NCBI RefSeq assembly: GCF_005048155.1
Contig: NZ_SUMB01000002.1
Span: 248,001-312,000, forward strand
Length of the DNA stretch: 64,000 nt
Direction: 5' to 3'
DNA from: Streptomyces piniterrae
GTDB taxonomy: Bacteria; Actinomycetota; Actinomycetes; Streptomycetales; Streptomycetaceae
The notes under the pieces are model-generated. The model was not told the origin of the DNA. It saw only the letters and a list, made by a program, of their open reading frames with translations, and made no database searches. The position numbers were made by a program, and so were the translations under genes. Position 1 is the first letter of the stretch, and each line of letters starts with the position of its first letter. Below, piece after piece: positions 34,810 through 43,416 of this stretch.

Positions 34810-35745
34810 ATGGTCGACGCCACGCAGCCCCTGCGGCAGGACTTCCACCAGGCCCTCGACGGCGCCCGCATCGCCACCTACACCTGGCTCCCGGAGTCCG
34901 CACAGCCGCGCGCCCTCGTACAGATCGCCCACGGCGCCGCGGAACACGGCAGGCGCTACGACCGCTTCGCGCGCTTCCTCACCGGCCACGGATACGGCGT
35001 GCTCGCCTCCGACCACCGGGGCCACGGCGCCACCGCGGCCTCCACCGGAGGCCGCGGGGTGGTCGGCGAGAACGCCTGGCGGGCGATCGTCGCCGACCTC
35101 AAGGGCATCGGCGACCACCTGGCCGCCGACCACCCCGGCGTCCCCCTCGTCCTCCTCGGCCACAGCATGGGGTCGATGCTGGCCCGCGACTACGCCCAGG
35201 AGTACGGGGCCGATCTCGCCGGACTCATCCTCACCGGGACGTTCCGCACACTGCCGGGCGCGGAGCTCGACACCGCCGTCGCCGAACTGGATCGGGAGAT
35301 CTCCGTACACGGCCGCACCCACCTCTCCACCTTCATCCCCCGCACCTTCAGCTCCTTCAACGACGCCTTCGCCCACCGCACCGGCTTCGAATGGCTCTCC
35401 CGCGACGCGGCCGAGGTGGACCGCTATGTCGCCGACGAGGACTGCGGATTCCCGTTCTGCGCGGGCCTGGCCGTCGACTGGGTACACGCCATCCGCAAGA
35501 TCAACGACCCCGGCAACCTCGCCCGCATCCCGCGCGGCCTGCCCGTCCACATCGCCGTCGGCGACCAGGACCCCTGCCACCAGGGGATGACCCTCGTCTA
35601 CGAACTCCTGGAGGACTTCCGCTACCTCGGCACCCGCGATCTGACCTGGAAGGGCTATCCGGACGCCCGCCACGAGATCCTCAACGAGACCAATCGTGAG
35701 GAGGTCCAGGACGACCTGCTGGCGTGGCTGGAGAAGCACGTCTGA
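34810..35745 (+). CDS. Alpha/beta hydrolase (monoacylglycerol-lipase/lysophospholipase-like)
   Basis: A 311-residue alpha/beta hydrolase: ALVQIAHGAAEHGRRYDRFA (oxyanion HG motif), DHRGHGATAASTGG, LLGHSMGSMLARDYAQEYGADLAGLIL (nucleophile GHSMGS near 122-128), and IAVGDQDPCHQG and YPDARHEILNETNREEV, giving the Asp and His. It matches the 'Hydrolase_4'/monoacylglycerol lipase group. ATG at 34810 with AGGAG 9 nt upstream. It lies divergent from the large amidohydrolase, 177 bp away, and convergent with an MFS gene. Confidence 0.93.
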   Translation: MVDATQPLRQDFHQALDGARIATYTWLPESAQPRALVQIAHGAAEHGRRYDRFARFLTGHGYGVLASDHRGHGATAASTGGRGVVGENAWRAIVADLKGIGDHLAADHPGVPLVLLGHSMGSMLARDYAQEYGADLAGLILTGTFRTLPGAELDTAVAELDREISVHGRTHLSTFIPRTFSSFNDAFAHRTGFEWLSRDAAEVDRYVADEDCGFPFCAGLAVDWVHAIRKINDPGNLARIPRGLPVHIAVGDQDPCHQGMTLVYELLEDFRYLGTRDLTWKGYPDARHEILNETNREEVQDDLLAWLEKHV

Positions 35746-35785
35746 GTCCGGTGTCTGCTGCGTTCGGGACACAGTGCATCCGTTG

Positions 35786-37000
35786 TCACTGCCGGGCGGA
35801 CACCCGCCTGCCGAGCAGCACCGCGCAGGCCCCGAACGTCAGCAGCCCGCCGGCGAGGAAGGCGCCCCGCACATCGGCCAGCGTAAGGATCAGCCCCCCG
35901 AGCGCGGCGCCCGCCGCGATACCGGCGTTGTAGGAACCGGAGTTCGCGGCGAGCGCGCTGTCCGTGCGGCCCGGTGCGCAATGCAGCATCGCGTTCTGGG
36001 TGGTCATGAACACCGGCCCGAGCGCACCGCCCATCAGTACCAGGAACACCACCGCCGCCACCGGATGGGTGCCGGCCGCGTACAGGCCGAGCATGCCCAC
36101 TGCCTGCGTGGCCACGGCCGTGGTCAGCGCGGCCTGTGGAAAGCGGTCCAGCAGCGCTCCGGTGATGCTCACCCCGGCCAGACACGCAACACCGAAAGCC
36201 ACGAACAGGGCGCTGACCGTGCCAGGGGAGAACCCGCTCACGTCGCCCAGGAACTTCACGATGTAGGTGTATCCCGCGAACGCCCCCGTGGCGGACAGCG
36301 CCCCGGCCACAAGCACCATCGCGAACCGGCGGGCGTCGGGACTGGTTCCGTAGGCGGCGGGCTCTTCTTCCGGACGCGAGGTCGGCAGCAGAACGGCGAT
36401 CGTCACCAGAGAGATCAACCCCAGAGCCGCCGGCATGGCGATGGGCACCCGCCAGTCGCTCTGTTGCCCCAGCCAGGTTCCGGCGGGAACACCGAGCACG
36501 AGGGCGAGCGAACCGGCGACGGACAGCGCCCCGACCACACGCCCACGGACCTTGGGCGCGAACAGGCCGACCGCGACCGGCCCCATCACGGCCCAGAACA
36601 GCGCCTGGGCGAGCGCGGTCAGCAGCCGCGCCACAAGGAGCAGCCAGTAGGAGGCAGCCAGCGCCGCAACCAGGCTGGACACGACGAGCGCGGCCAGCAG
36701 TCCCGTGAGCACATGTCGTCGGGGCACGGCCCGCGTGACGTGGGCGAGCGGCACAGACACGACGGCCACCGTCACGCCGTAACCGGTGACCAGGAGACCG
36801 ACCGCTGACAGGGATACCCGCAGACTCTCGGAGATGAGCTCCAGAAGGCCGACCGGCAGGTTCTCCGCAGTGTTGAAGGCGAAGGCGGCCAGCATCAGGG
36901 CTACGAGCACCGCCGGCCCGCGCCATGGAGCCGGTTGGCCGGTGGTCGCACGGTGTCTTGCTGCCCTCGCCCGTTGCGCGTGCTCCGTGGCACCGTCCAT
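35786..37000 (-). CDS. MFS transporter (arabinose/chloramphenicol efflux-like, DHA1)
   Basis: A 404-residue membrane protein with 12 hydrophobic segments. Motif A-like PLAHVTRAVPRRHVLTGLLAALV lies between TM2 and TM3, and the NTAENLPVGLLELISESLRVS beginning is typical of the AraJ/YdhP-like drug:H+ antiporter group. It likely exports a drug or sugar derivative. ATG at 37000 taken as start (MDGATEHAQ); the frame is open from 37036. The region upstream carries a CTGGC/CTGGT pentamer repeat (37081-37120). Confidence 0.92.
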   Translation of the reverse strand: MDGATEHAQRARAARHRATTGQPAPWRGPAVLVALMLAAFAFNTAENLPVGLLELISESLRVSLSAVGLLVTGYGVTVAVVSVPLAHVTRAVPRRHVLTGLLAALVVSSLVAALAASYWLLLVARLLTALAQALFWAVMGPVAVGLFAPKVRGRVVGALSVAGSLALVLGVPAGTWLGQQSDWRVPIAMPAALGLISLVTIAVLLPTSRPEEEPAAYGTSPDARRFAMVLVAGALSATGAFAGYTYIVKFLGDVSGFSPGTVSALFVAFGVACLAGVSITGALLDRFPQAALTTAVATQAVGMLGLYAAGTHPVAAVVFLVLMGGALGPVFMTTQNAMLHCAPGRTDSALAANSGSYNAGIAAGAALGGLILTLADVRGAFLAGGLLTFGACAVLLGRRVSARQ

Positions 37001-37368
37001 GGAGGTACCCCACCCGGATCGCCGGCCGGGCCGCAACCCAATTCATCTGCCGTGTGCGGGTGAGTTCACCTGTCGCCGGCCTGGCCTGGCCTGGCCTGGC
37101 CTGGTCTGGTCTGGTCTGGCCTGTGCCGCCGTTCGGTCCGCCGTCGCCGGTCCGGTCCGGGCCGCCGACATCGGCCGTTGTCAGTGGGGCCCGCTACCGT
37201 CGGGAGCATGGTCACCGCTGACGATGCCCGTGTACGCGTTCGCCCTCCCGGAGACGGAGGACAGGGCCGCCCGGGGCGCGCCCCGCGAGAGTTCGCGGAT
37301 GCGTGCCCCAACCCCCGGGAGCGGGCGGCCCGTTGACGTCCGCGAGCCGCGATGGGCCGACGGCCGTG
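37001..37368. other. Intergenic region with pentamer repeats, no gene
   Basis: A 368-bp gap upstream of the MFS gene and after the transketolase stop. Short open frames are filler. It contains a CTGGY pentamer array; the MFS promoter should lie here. Confidence 0.5.
37081..37120 (+). repeat. Eight pentamer repeats CTGGC/CTGGT
   Basis: CTGGC x4, CTGGT x3, CTGGC x1 at exact 5-bp period, ending CTGTG. A 5-bp unit upstream of a gene (80-120 bp before the MFS start) is a classic slip-prone arrangement that could alter promoter spacing. Confidence 0.9.
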
Positions 37369-38271
37369 CTACCGCCCCAGGAAACCGGTGATGCGCTCGC
37401 GCAGCCCGTGCGGGTCGAGGCCGTGACCCGCCAGATGCTCATCGAGCTGTCCGTAGCGGCGCAGCTCCTGGCGTCCGACGCCGAGCCCCAGCACCCGGTG
37501 CGGACGGTCCTCCAGTGCCTCGGTCGCGAACCGCGTCGAGGTCCCCGCGAGATACGGCTCCACGATCACCACCTCCGCGGCGTCGGCCGCCCCGGTGGCC
37601 GCCCGCAGCGTGCCGGCGTCGAAGGGACGCACGGTCGACGCGTACAGCACCGTCACATCCAGCCCCTCGGTGGCGGCGAGCACCGGATCCAGCATCGGAC
37701 CGACCGCCACCACGACCCCGCCGCGCCCCTCCCGCAAGGTCAGGAAACGGGCCCCGTCCACCGGCCGCGGCGCCTCGTTGACCTGCACCGAAAGCCGCAC
37801 ATACACCTTTTCGTCACCGGCCGCCGCGGCATGCCGCAGCAAGGCCTCCGCCTCGTCCGGATGGCCGGGGACATGCACGGTCCAGCCCTCCAGCGTGTCG
37901 AGCAGACCGACGTCACCGGGCGCCATATGTGTGAAGCCGCCACTCGGCCAGTCGTACGAGCCGCCGGCACTCACCAGCACTCCGCCCACGCCCTGGTGCC
38001 CGAAGTCCAGCTTCACCTGCTCGAAGGGCCGCTCCACCAGAAAGCTGGCGAAGGTGTGCATGATCGGGCGGAGCCCGGTGAGCGCCAGTCCGCCGCCCAC
38101 TCCGACCAGCAGCTGCTCCCTGATACCGACATTCACCACCCTCTCCGGATGCCGTTGCGCCGCATCGGCGAAGCCGTCCTTGCCGATCTCGGCGAGCACG
38201 GCCGCGAGCCGCGGGTCCTCGTCCAGCAGCCGGGAGGTGACCGAGGCGAAACGCTCACGCATGGTGTCCAT
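37369..38271 (-). CDS. Transketolase C-terminal (pyrimidine-binding) subunit
   Basis: A 300-residue protein: the C-terminal half of a split transketolase, with FERV-like start MDTMRERFASVTSRLLDEDPRLAAVLAEIGKDG, NVGIREQLLVGVGGGLALTG (the catalytic Glu of ThDP activation in GIREQ), FASFLVERPFEQVKLDFGHQGVGGVLVSAGGSYDWPSGGFTHM, and the Pyr/C-terminal domain. It pairs with the N-terminal subunit, 133 bp upstream on the same strand, to form the ThDP enzyme. ATG at 38271; GAGGG lies 8 nt upstream. Together they transfer a two-carbon ketol unit; a split form rather than the single-chain housekeeping enzyme suggests a dedicated pathway. Confidence 0.93.
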   Translation of the reverse strand: MDTMRERFASVTSRLLDEDPRLAAVLAEIGKDGFADAAQRHPERVVNVGIREQLLVGVGGGLALTGLRPIMHTFASFLVERPFEQVKLDFGHQGVGGVLVSAGGSYDWPSGGFTHMAPGDVGLLDTLEGWTVHVPGHPDEAEALLRHAAAAGDEKVYVRLSVQVNEAPRPVDGARFLTLREGRGGVVVAVGPMLDPVLAATEGLDVTVLYASTVRPFDAGTLRAATGAADAAEVVIVEPYLAGTSTRFATEALEDRPHRVLGLGVGRQELRRYGQLDEHLAGHGLDPHGLRERITGFLGR

Positions 38272-38326
38272 CACTGAAACCCTCTCGAAGTCTTGGTTGG
38301 TGGGGGCGGCCGCTGCCTTGGCGGCC

Positions 38327-38392
38327 GGCATGCGAGTCCCGCTCTGCATGCGAGTCCTGCTCTGCATTCGAGCAGTGCTCTGCATACGGGGA
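38327..38392 (+). repeat. Imperfect ~20-bp direct repeats between the transketolase subunits
   Basis: GGCATGCGAGTCCCGCTCT, TGCATGCGAGTCCTGCTCT, GCATTCGAGCAGTGCTCT and TGCATACGG run in tandem at about 19-bp period in the 133-bp gap between the two subunit genes. The open frame through them gives an RMQS-type peptide repeat and is not likely to be translated. Confidence 0.75.
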
Positions 38393-38404
38393 GGACGAGG
38401 CCGG

Positions 38405-39190
38405 TCAGGCGTCCTTGGGCTCGACGCGCGCGACGACCGCGTGCGGACGGCCCGGGTGCGGCGCGCTGTACGCCTCGTACAGCGCCTGGTGGTCGCGGCC
38501 GTCCACGGTCGTCGCGGACCAGCCGGCGGCCTGGAAGCGGGAGGCGATACCGCCGCGCCAGCCATGTGTGGCCGAGGAGTTGTCGATGACGAGGGTGTGC
38601 AGCCGGTCCAGCCCGGCGGCGCCCGCATAGGCCAGCGCCTCATGGTTGCTGCCCTCGTCCAGTTCGGCGTCGCCGATCAGCACCCAGACGGCCGGCTCGG
38701 GGCGGCCCTGCGCCCGCAGCCCGAGCGCGGTGCCCACGGCCAGCGGCAGCCCGTGCCCCAGCGAACCGCTGCCGATCTCGGCCCCCGGCACCAGCATCCG
38801 GTCCGGGTGGTGCCCGAGCGGGGAATCGTACGAACCGAAGCCCGGCAGCCAGTCGGTGGGGAAGAAGCCCTTCGCGGCCAGCACCGCGTAATAGGCCATC
38901 GGGCCGTGCCCCTTGGAGAGCAGAAAACGGTCCCGCTCCGGGTCGGAGACGCTGTCGGGGGAGACCCGCAGCACCCGGTCGTAGAGGACCCAGACCGCGT
39001 CGAGAGTGGAGGTGGCGGCCGGGCCGTGCTTCTCATCGCCCGTCATCAGGCTCATCAGGCCCGGCAGTTCATCGAACCTGACCGGCTCGATGCGCGCCGG
39101 GCCGTGCGCGCTCGGGGACAGGTCCGCCGTCGCATTGGTCATCACATTGGTCGTCGCATTGGTCGTCGCGTTCGTGATCGCGTTCGTCAT
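38405..39190 (-). CDS. Transketolase N-terminal (ThDP-binding) subunit
   Basis: A 261-residue protein: SKGHGPMAYYAVLAAKGFFP and GSGSLGHGLPLAVGTALGLRAQG and VLIGDAELDEGSNHEALAYAGAAGLDRLHTLVIDNSS, the ThDP-binding motif of the transketolase PP domain (GDAELDEG...N; the usual GDG is replaced by GDA, as in other split enzymes). The first ~20 residues are repetitive (TNA/TNV repeats), from a 12-15-bp DNA repeat. ATG at 39190 lies just 8 nt after a -10-like CAACCT of a MerR-type promoter, so the message may be leaderless. Confidence 0.93.
   Translation of the reverse strand: MTNAITNATTNATTNVMTNATADLSPSAHGPARIEPVRFDELPGLMSLMTGDEKHGPAATSTLDAVWVLYDRVLRVSPDSVSDPERDRFLLSKGHGPMAYYAVLAAKGFFPTDWLPGFGSYDSPLGHHPDRMLVPGAEIGSGSLGHGLPLAVGTALGLRAQGRPEPAVWVLIGDAELDEGSNHEALAYAGAAGLDRLHTLVIDNSSATHGWRGGIASRFQAAGWSATTVDGRDHQALYEAYSAPHPGRPHAVVARVEPKDA
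39128..39190 (-). repeat. In-frame Thr-Asn repeats at the transketolase start
   Basis: The first codons repeat ACGAACGC/ACCAATGC units with 12- or 15-bp period, giving MTNA, ITNA, TTNA, TTNV, MTNA. The unit has no counterpart in transketolase families. The last in-frame ATG in the repeat (MTNATADLSP, codon 17) is an alternative start. Confidence 0.8.
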
Positions 39191-39197
39191 ACGACAG

Positions 39198-39228
39198 AGG
39201 TTGCAACCTCAAGCATGCTTGAGGTCAA
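39198..39228 (-). promoter_or_regulatory. SoxR/MerR-type operator and promoter of the split transketolase
   Basis: ACCTCAAGCATGCTTGAGGT (39206-39225) is a perfect 20-bp palindrome; its half-sites CCTCAAG/CTTGAGG match the E. coli soxS operator CCTCAAGTTAACTTGAGG. On the minus strand it lies between TTGACC (-35, 39223-39228) and CAACCT (-10, 39198-39203) with a 19-bp spacer, the long spacing typical of MerR-family promoters. A second, adjacent palindrome GAGGTTGCAACCTC is at 39197-39210. Confidence 0.75.
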
Positions 39229-39286
39229 GCGGAGGCTGGCAGGTCCCGCGCGGCGCGGACCCGCCGCTCCTCCCAGCCCCCGGAAA

Positions 39287-39580
39287 TCAGAGCTGACCCG
39301 GCTTGAACACATCCTGTTCGATGAGGATCTTGTCGATCCGGGCCTTGTCCACCCGGTTCGTCACCTCCGCGACCTCCTGCCGGTCGCGTACGCACTTGGC
39401 CAGCGTGAACGCCGAAGACACCACGAAGACCAGCCCGAGCGAGAGAAACCCGCGCTCCCAGGGCCCCACCGGCAGCTTGATGATCCCGATCACCAGCGCC
39501 GCCAGCGACAGCCCGAACGAGATCGCGGCCTGCACGAAAAAGGCCGTGGTCGTCGGCCGCTGAATCGATGGAGTAGTCAT
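39287..39580 (-). CDS. YiaA/YiaB family inner membrane protein
   Basis: A 97-residue protein with two membrane helices (AFFVQAAISFGLSLAALVIGIIKLPVGPWERGFLSLGLVFVVSSAFTLAKCVRDRQE) and a cytoplasmic tail (VTNRVDKARIDKILIEQDVFKPG). The motif VGPWERGFLSLGLVFVVSSAFTLAKCVRDR is the YiaAB two-helix domain. ATG at 39580 (MTTPSIQRPT) is preferred to the long open frame to 39742. Function unknown. It is separated from the transketolase promoter by about 60 bp. Confidence 0.9.
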   Translation of the reverse strand: MTTPSIQRPTTTAFFVQAAISFGLSLAALVIGIIKLPVGPWERGFLSLGLVFVVSSAFTLAKCVRDRQEVAEVTNRVDKARIDKILIEQDVFKPGQL

Positions 39581-39742
39581 GCGCGTAGCGTGGCGGCGCC
39601 ATGACGCAGGCGCATGAGTACGAGTACTCATCTGCGCCGCCCGGCCGCCGCACCGCGCCGGAATATGGCAACGCCCACCCTCTGACATGCGGTATTGTTC
39701 TCGTGCGCGGTCAGCCGGGGAACTTCCCGCCGGAACGCGCAC

Positions 39743-39816
<74 letters not shown>

Positions 39817-39842
39817 CTGGGAGCTTGCTCCATAGTCGTAGG

Positions 39843-39881
39843 TCAGGGCCTTGTTTCACTTCGGTGAGACAGGGCCCTTGA
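39843..39881 (+). terminator. Hairpin after tRNA-Pro
   Basis: CAGGGCC..TGTTTCAC-TTCG-GTGAGACA..GGCCCTTG forms a long, mostly paired stem with a stable TTCG tetraloop. It sits 27 bp after the tRNA and would end its transcript. Confidence 0.8.
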
Positions 39882-40070
39882 TCGTTTATGTGCTCTCGCC
39901 ATCCAGGGCAGGGAAGGCGTGGCGCGCCTCGTAGAGACCCGCCCGACGAATCAGTTCGCCCATGGGCCCGCAACCGGCCCTCCTGGGCCCTCTGATGACG
40001 TCAGGGACCACGCCGAACGCCCGATGGTGGGGCTCACGAGCGATCACGCGCGATCGGATCCGTCGCGAGG

Positions 40071-41030
40071 TCAGAACTCGAGCTTGGCAAATACCGGCGC
40101 ATGGTCGGAGGCCGGCTTGCCTTTCCGCTCCGCCGGATCCTCGTTGATGTCCGGCAAGGGCCCCAAGGCGCCGACAAACACCTTCTTGACGTGCTTCAGG
40201 AGCGAGTGGCTGACCAAAATGTGGTCGATCAACTCATGCTGGCCCTTGAAGACACGAGAAGACTGCTTCTTTTCATCGATCAGCGGTGCAAGGTTCCACA
40301 ACCGCTGGGCGTCATCGTTTTTGTCCGGGCGATTGAACCCGCCGGTTCCGATCTGAGAGCCAGGCGGACCGTAAAGAATCTGCGTGGTGGCTGCAGTCGG
40401 CCCGTCATTGAAGTCTCCGAGAACAATGACGTTGTTCGTCCGGCCATTACCGTCAAGCAGTTGATCAGCCAGAGCGCGCAATGCAACTGCTTCGGCTCCC
40501 CGCCGGAACAGTGCGTATGCGGTGTAACGAGCCCGTTCCTTTTCGCCGTGGGGGAAATGGCGCTTCGGGGGAGGTGGCGGAAATGTCAACAGCTTGGACT
40601 TGAGGTGGCACACAGCGACCTTGACGGTAGGGCCATGAGCAGGCTTCACGCGCACCGCCAGGGCGCCACGGCTCATGGCATCGGCTGTCTCGCCGTCATC
40701 CTCAACCTGTACCGGGCCCAAAGGGGCCGGGAAGGCTGTCGGTTCTTCGATAGTGGTCAGCGGCAGACGGCTGATGAACCCGACGCGGATTCCGCGCTGG
40801 TCCGGGTGCTTGGACAACGCTTTGTGCCAATTCCCGTCCAGCAGGTCCAGAAGGTCATCCAGCGCATGTGGGTTACCAACCTCCTGGACACCGAGGAGGT
40901 CAGGAGCATGCCGGTCAATCGTGTCGGCAAGGCCCTTGAGCTTGGCTTTGTACTCGGCTTCGGTCTCGGGCCCACCCTCTTCGCCAGGCCGAAACAGGTT
41001 CTCCAGGTTCCACGTACCAATGACTGTCAT
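40071..41030 (-). CDS. Endonuclease/exonuclease/phosphatase family protein (second copy type)
   Basis: A 319-residue EEP-fold protein: VIGTWNLENLFRPG, DTIDRHAPDLLGVQEVGN (metal-binding Glu), VAVCHLKSKLL (His region), NNVIVLGDFNDGPTAA (GDxND), and ASDHAPVFAKLEF at the end. It is shorter and more divergent than the EEP gene at 18356-19444, sharing only the core motifs. ATG at 41030 with GGAGAG 5 nt upstream. The substrate is not evident. It has its own likely promoter in the 541-bp gap upstream. Confidence 0.9.
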   Translation of the reverse strand: MTVIGTWNLENLFRPGEEGGPETEAEYKAKLKGLADTIDRHAPDLLGVQEVGNPHALDDLLDLLDGNWHKALSKHPDQRGIRVGFISRLPLTTIEEPTAFPAPLGPVQVEDDGETADAMSRGALAVRVKPAHGPTVKVAVCHLKSKLLTFPPPPPKRHFPHGEKERARYTAYALFRRGAEAVALRALADQLLDGNGRTNNVIVLGDFNDGPTAATTQILYGPPGSQIGTGGFNRPDKNDDAQRLWNLAPLIDEKKQSSRVFKGQHELIDHILVSHSLLKHVKKVFVGALGPLPDINEDPAERKGKPASDHAPVFAKLEF

Positions 41031-41571
41031 GACTCTCCGGTTGATCGTCGACCAGCAGCTTCTGCCAGTCTTTTCGATCACGACGAAGTCGAAGGCCAAG
41101 AGAAGCCGGGCTCGCCAAGACAATCACTCGCGCGGCTGCCGATGCGGCTCCGCTTACCCCCGCAGAGGTTCTCCCGTATGGCCCTGCCACTCGTGTGTGG
41201 GCCGGTCACGGTTGTGTTGGCCGTCGGGGTGGCAGAAGACCGGGCCGGTGAATGGATCGGCAGTATCGCCGTGCGTACGCGGAGCCGCTCGTGGCCGGTG
41301 GCGGAGAGTGGTGGCCCCCTGGGTGAGATGGCGGCCCAGCTGCGGCTGGCCCGGGTCTTGCCTACGGGGGCCGACGCGACCGACTGGCCGACGCGACCGA
41401 CTGGCCGTCGCGGGCGACAGCGCCGGTGCGAACGGCCGCCGCCGTGATCGCCCTGACGACCAGGTCCGGGGCTCCACGGCGGGCTGATCACACGCGGATG
41501 AGCGCCGACGGCCGGTGTGCCGGGGCGCTGCCCCGGCACGCGACGTGGGTGTCACTCGCGACGCCAGACCG
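41031..41571. other. Intergenic region, no convincing gene
   Basis: A 541-bp gap between two minus-strand genes. One plus-strand frame (41178-41447, 89 residues, MALPLVCGPVTVVLAVGVAEDRAGEW...) has a possible start but no family resemblance and ends in a repeated ACGCGACCGACTGGCCG pair (about 41377-41411), so I do not call it. The upstream part holds the EEP promoter. Confidence 0.4.
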
Positions 41572-42828
41572 TCACAGCCTGCCGAACAGCCGCCCGGAGT
41601 GGTCCAGTGCGTACCGGGCCACGTCGCCGCCGAGGACGACACCGGCCTCGTCGGCGGACCGGGTGTGGATGCCGGACCACACGCGGGCGTCGACGTTCTC
41701 GGACGTGAGCCGGCGCCAGCTCGTGTAGCTGCGGGTCACGCCGGGCGCCGTTGGGCTGGTCAGCTCGAAGGGGGCGGTCCGCGCGCCGACGAGCGCGGTC
41801 AACACCGTCTCGGCCGCCCCGGCGTACGTGGCGTGGCCGCTCGGGTAGTCCGGGTGCGCAGGTGTGATGTGGCGCGGCGTCCACGCGGGGTCGGGGTCGA
41901 TGGTCCCGGTGCGCAGGGCGGTGACCGGGCGCCAGCGCAGATACGCGTACTTGCTGTCGGAGGTCGCGATCTGAGTGTCCACCAGGGCCGCATGGAACAG
42001 CGCCACGAGCCCGGCCCGCCGGTCGGTGGACTGGCCCGAGCGGGCCAGCGCGACGCGCAGCGGCTCGGTGTACAGGGTGAGCGAGGAGCCGAACCAGAAG
42101 TCGGCGGTCTCGGACTGCCGGGAGGTGCGGACCGTGCTGTCCGCCGCCCCGTATGCCCGTACCTCGGCCAGGTCGGCCCGGTAGCGGGCGGAGCCGACGG
42201 CGGGCGGCGGGCCCAGCCGGAACAGGTCGGCGCGCTCCAGCAGGAAGGGCTTGGCGAGCCGGTTGCCGTACTGGACGGCCGGGGCGTACGCCGGCGGCGT
42301 CGGCTGCCAGACGCCAGGCCCTGCGGGCGGCACCGTGAACGGCGCGTTCACCGAGGCCGGGTCGAGGCCGTCGTCCTGCCGGGCCGCCAGCACCTGCGCC
42401 GCCTGCCGGGTCCCGGCCGCCACGCCGCGCTCCTCGGCGTACCCGTCCGGGATCGCGTCCAGCGTCCGGTCCAGCGCGGCGTCCAGCGCCTCGGTCCGGG
42501 CGGGCGCCAGGGCGACCAGCGCGTCGTGCACGGCCGAGGCGAGCGCCGCGTCCTGGAACGCGCCGCGGTCCACGCCGGCCGGCGCCTGCCGGGTCGCCCT
42601 GGCGGCGGCGAGCCAACTGATCGCCCACGTACGGCTGTTGGTGATCTGGGTGGGGGCTCCTGCAGCGGCGACGGTCTCGGCCGTGGTGTCGTACCAGTCC
42701 AGGACGACCGAACTGCGGGCCGGTGCGGGCGAGGCGGCAACAGGGGCGGCGGGGGCCGCGGAGGCGACGGTCAGCAGGGCGGCCGCGGAGAGCGTCACCA
42801 AGGCCGGCCGGAGGCGGGGCGGGGTCAC
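41572..42828 (-). CDS. Exported vanadium-dependent haloperoxidase/PAP2-like enzyme
   Basis: A 418-residue exported protein (signal peptide: ALVTLSAAALLTVASAAPAAPVAA). The vanadate/phosphate-binding set of vanadium haloperoxidases is visible: K-x6-R-P in SKYAYLRWRPV (~294), HPDYPSGHATYAG with the Pro-Ser-Gly-His motif (~326-338), and R-x5-H-x4-D in ARVWSGIHTRSADEAG (~385-400). It would oxidise halide with hydrogen peroxide or, if it lacks vanadate, hydrolyse phosphate esters. GTG at 42828 with GGAGGG 7 nt upstream is chosen; the longer frame to 42891 lacks support. It is divergent from the sulfatase unit. Confidence 0.88.
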   Translation of the reverse strand: MTPPRLRPALVTLSAAALLTVASAAPAAPVAASPAPARSSVVLDWYDTTAETVAAAGAPTQITNSRTWAISWLAAARATRQAPAGVDRGAFQDAALASAVHDALVALAPARTEALDAALDRTLDAIPDGYAEERGVAAGTRQAAQVLAARQDDGLDPASVNAPFTVPPAGPGVWQPTPPAYAPAVQYGNRLAKPFLLERADLFRLGPPPAVGSARYRADLAEVRAYGAADSTVRTSRQSETADFWFGSSLTLYTEPLRVALARSGQSTDRRAGLVALFHAALVDTQIATSDSKYAYLRWRPVTALRTGTIDPDPAWTPRHITPAHPDYPSGHATYAGAAETVLTALVGARTAPFELTSPTAPGVTRSYTSWRRLTSENVDARVWSGIHTRSADEAGVVLGGDVARYALDHSGRLFGRL

Positions 42829-43416
42829 AGGGGTTCCCTCCAGGGGGATGGGGAGAAGGACGAGCGCACGCCGACATGGCAGCGCCGGCACGGCGGCTCC
42901 TACGCGGCCGCCGGAACGTCAGGGACGACAGAGGCCGCTGCTGACGCGGCGCGCATCGACGTTCACCTGCGGGGCGGGGTGCACGAGGCGGAGGGCGGCC
43001 GCAGCGGGCGAGGGAACCCGGCTCTCACACATCACCGCTCCCCTCACTGCTTGGCTCGACCAGTCGTGCGCATCTGTCGATCGATAGTCGTCATTGATCG
43101 CTCGTCCCGTCAACAGCCCTCTGTTTCGGGCCCATTGCAACCTCGTGTAGCCGGTCGGCCCGCTCGGCTCGGAACAGGAATGCCGGCGCCGGAGCCGAGC
43201 GTTGCGGCGTACCTGACTCTCGGAGTTGTTGCCGCAGCATGGCGAGCTCGTGGCGGTCGCGCGAGGTTCCGGACGAGGGCTTCCGCAGTGCCTAGTATCC
43301 CCGGCAGGGCCCTGACCTCGTGCGTCGTGCCGCGACCCGGCTGCCGCGACGATGCCGGCGCCGCCCCGTTCCTCGTGCCCCTTCGCCCTCCGCTCTCTGC
43401 AAGGACGCGTTCCGCC
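42829..43416. other. Divergent intergenic region, 588 bp
   Basis: Between the haloperoxidase-like gene and the rhodanese-like ORF. No gene or repeat recognised. It contains overlapping GATC-rich segments (CTGTCGATCGATAGTCGTCATTGATCG around 43073-43101) with a near-palindrome; both promoters and possibly a regulatory RNA leader could be here, but nothing specific is visible. Confidence 0.4.

Noticed and set aside
41178..41447. 89-residue plus-strand ORF MALPLVCGPVTVVLAVG...
   Set aside because: Only weak start evidence, no family resemblance, and it ends in a repeated ACGCGACCGACTGG segment.
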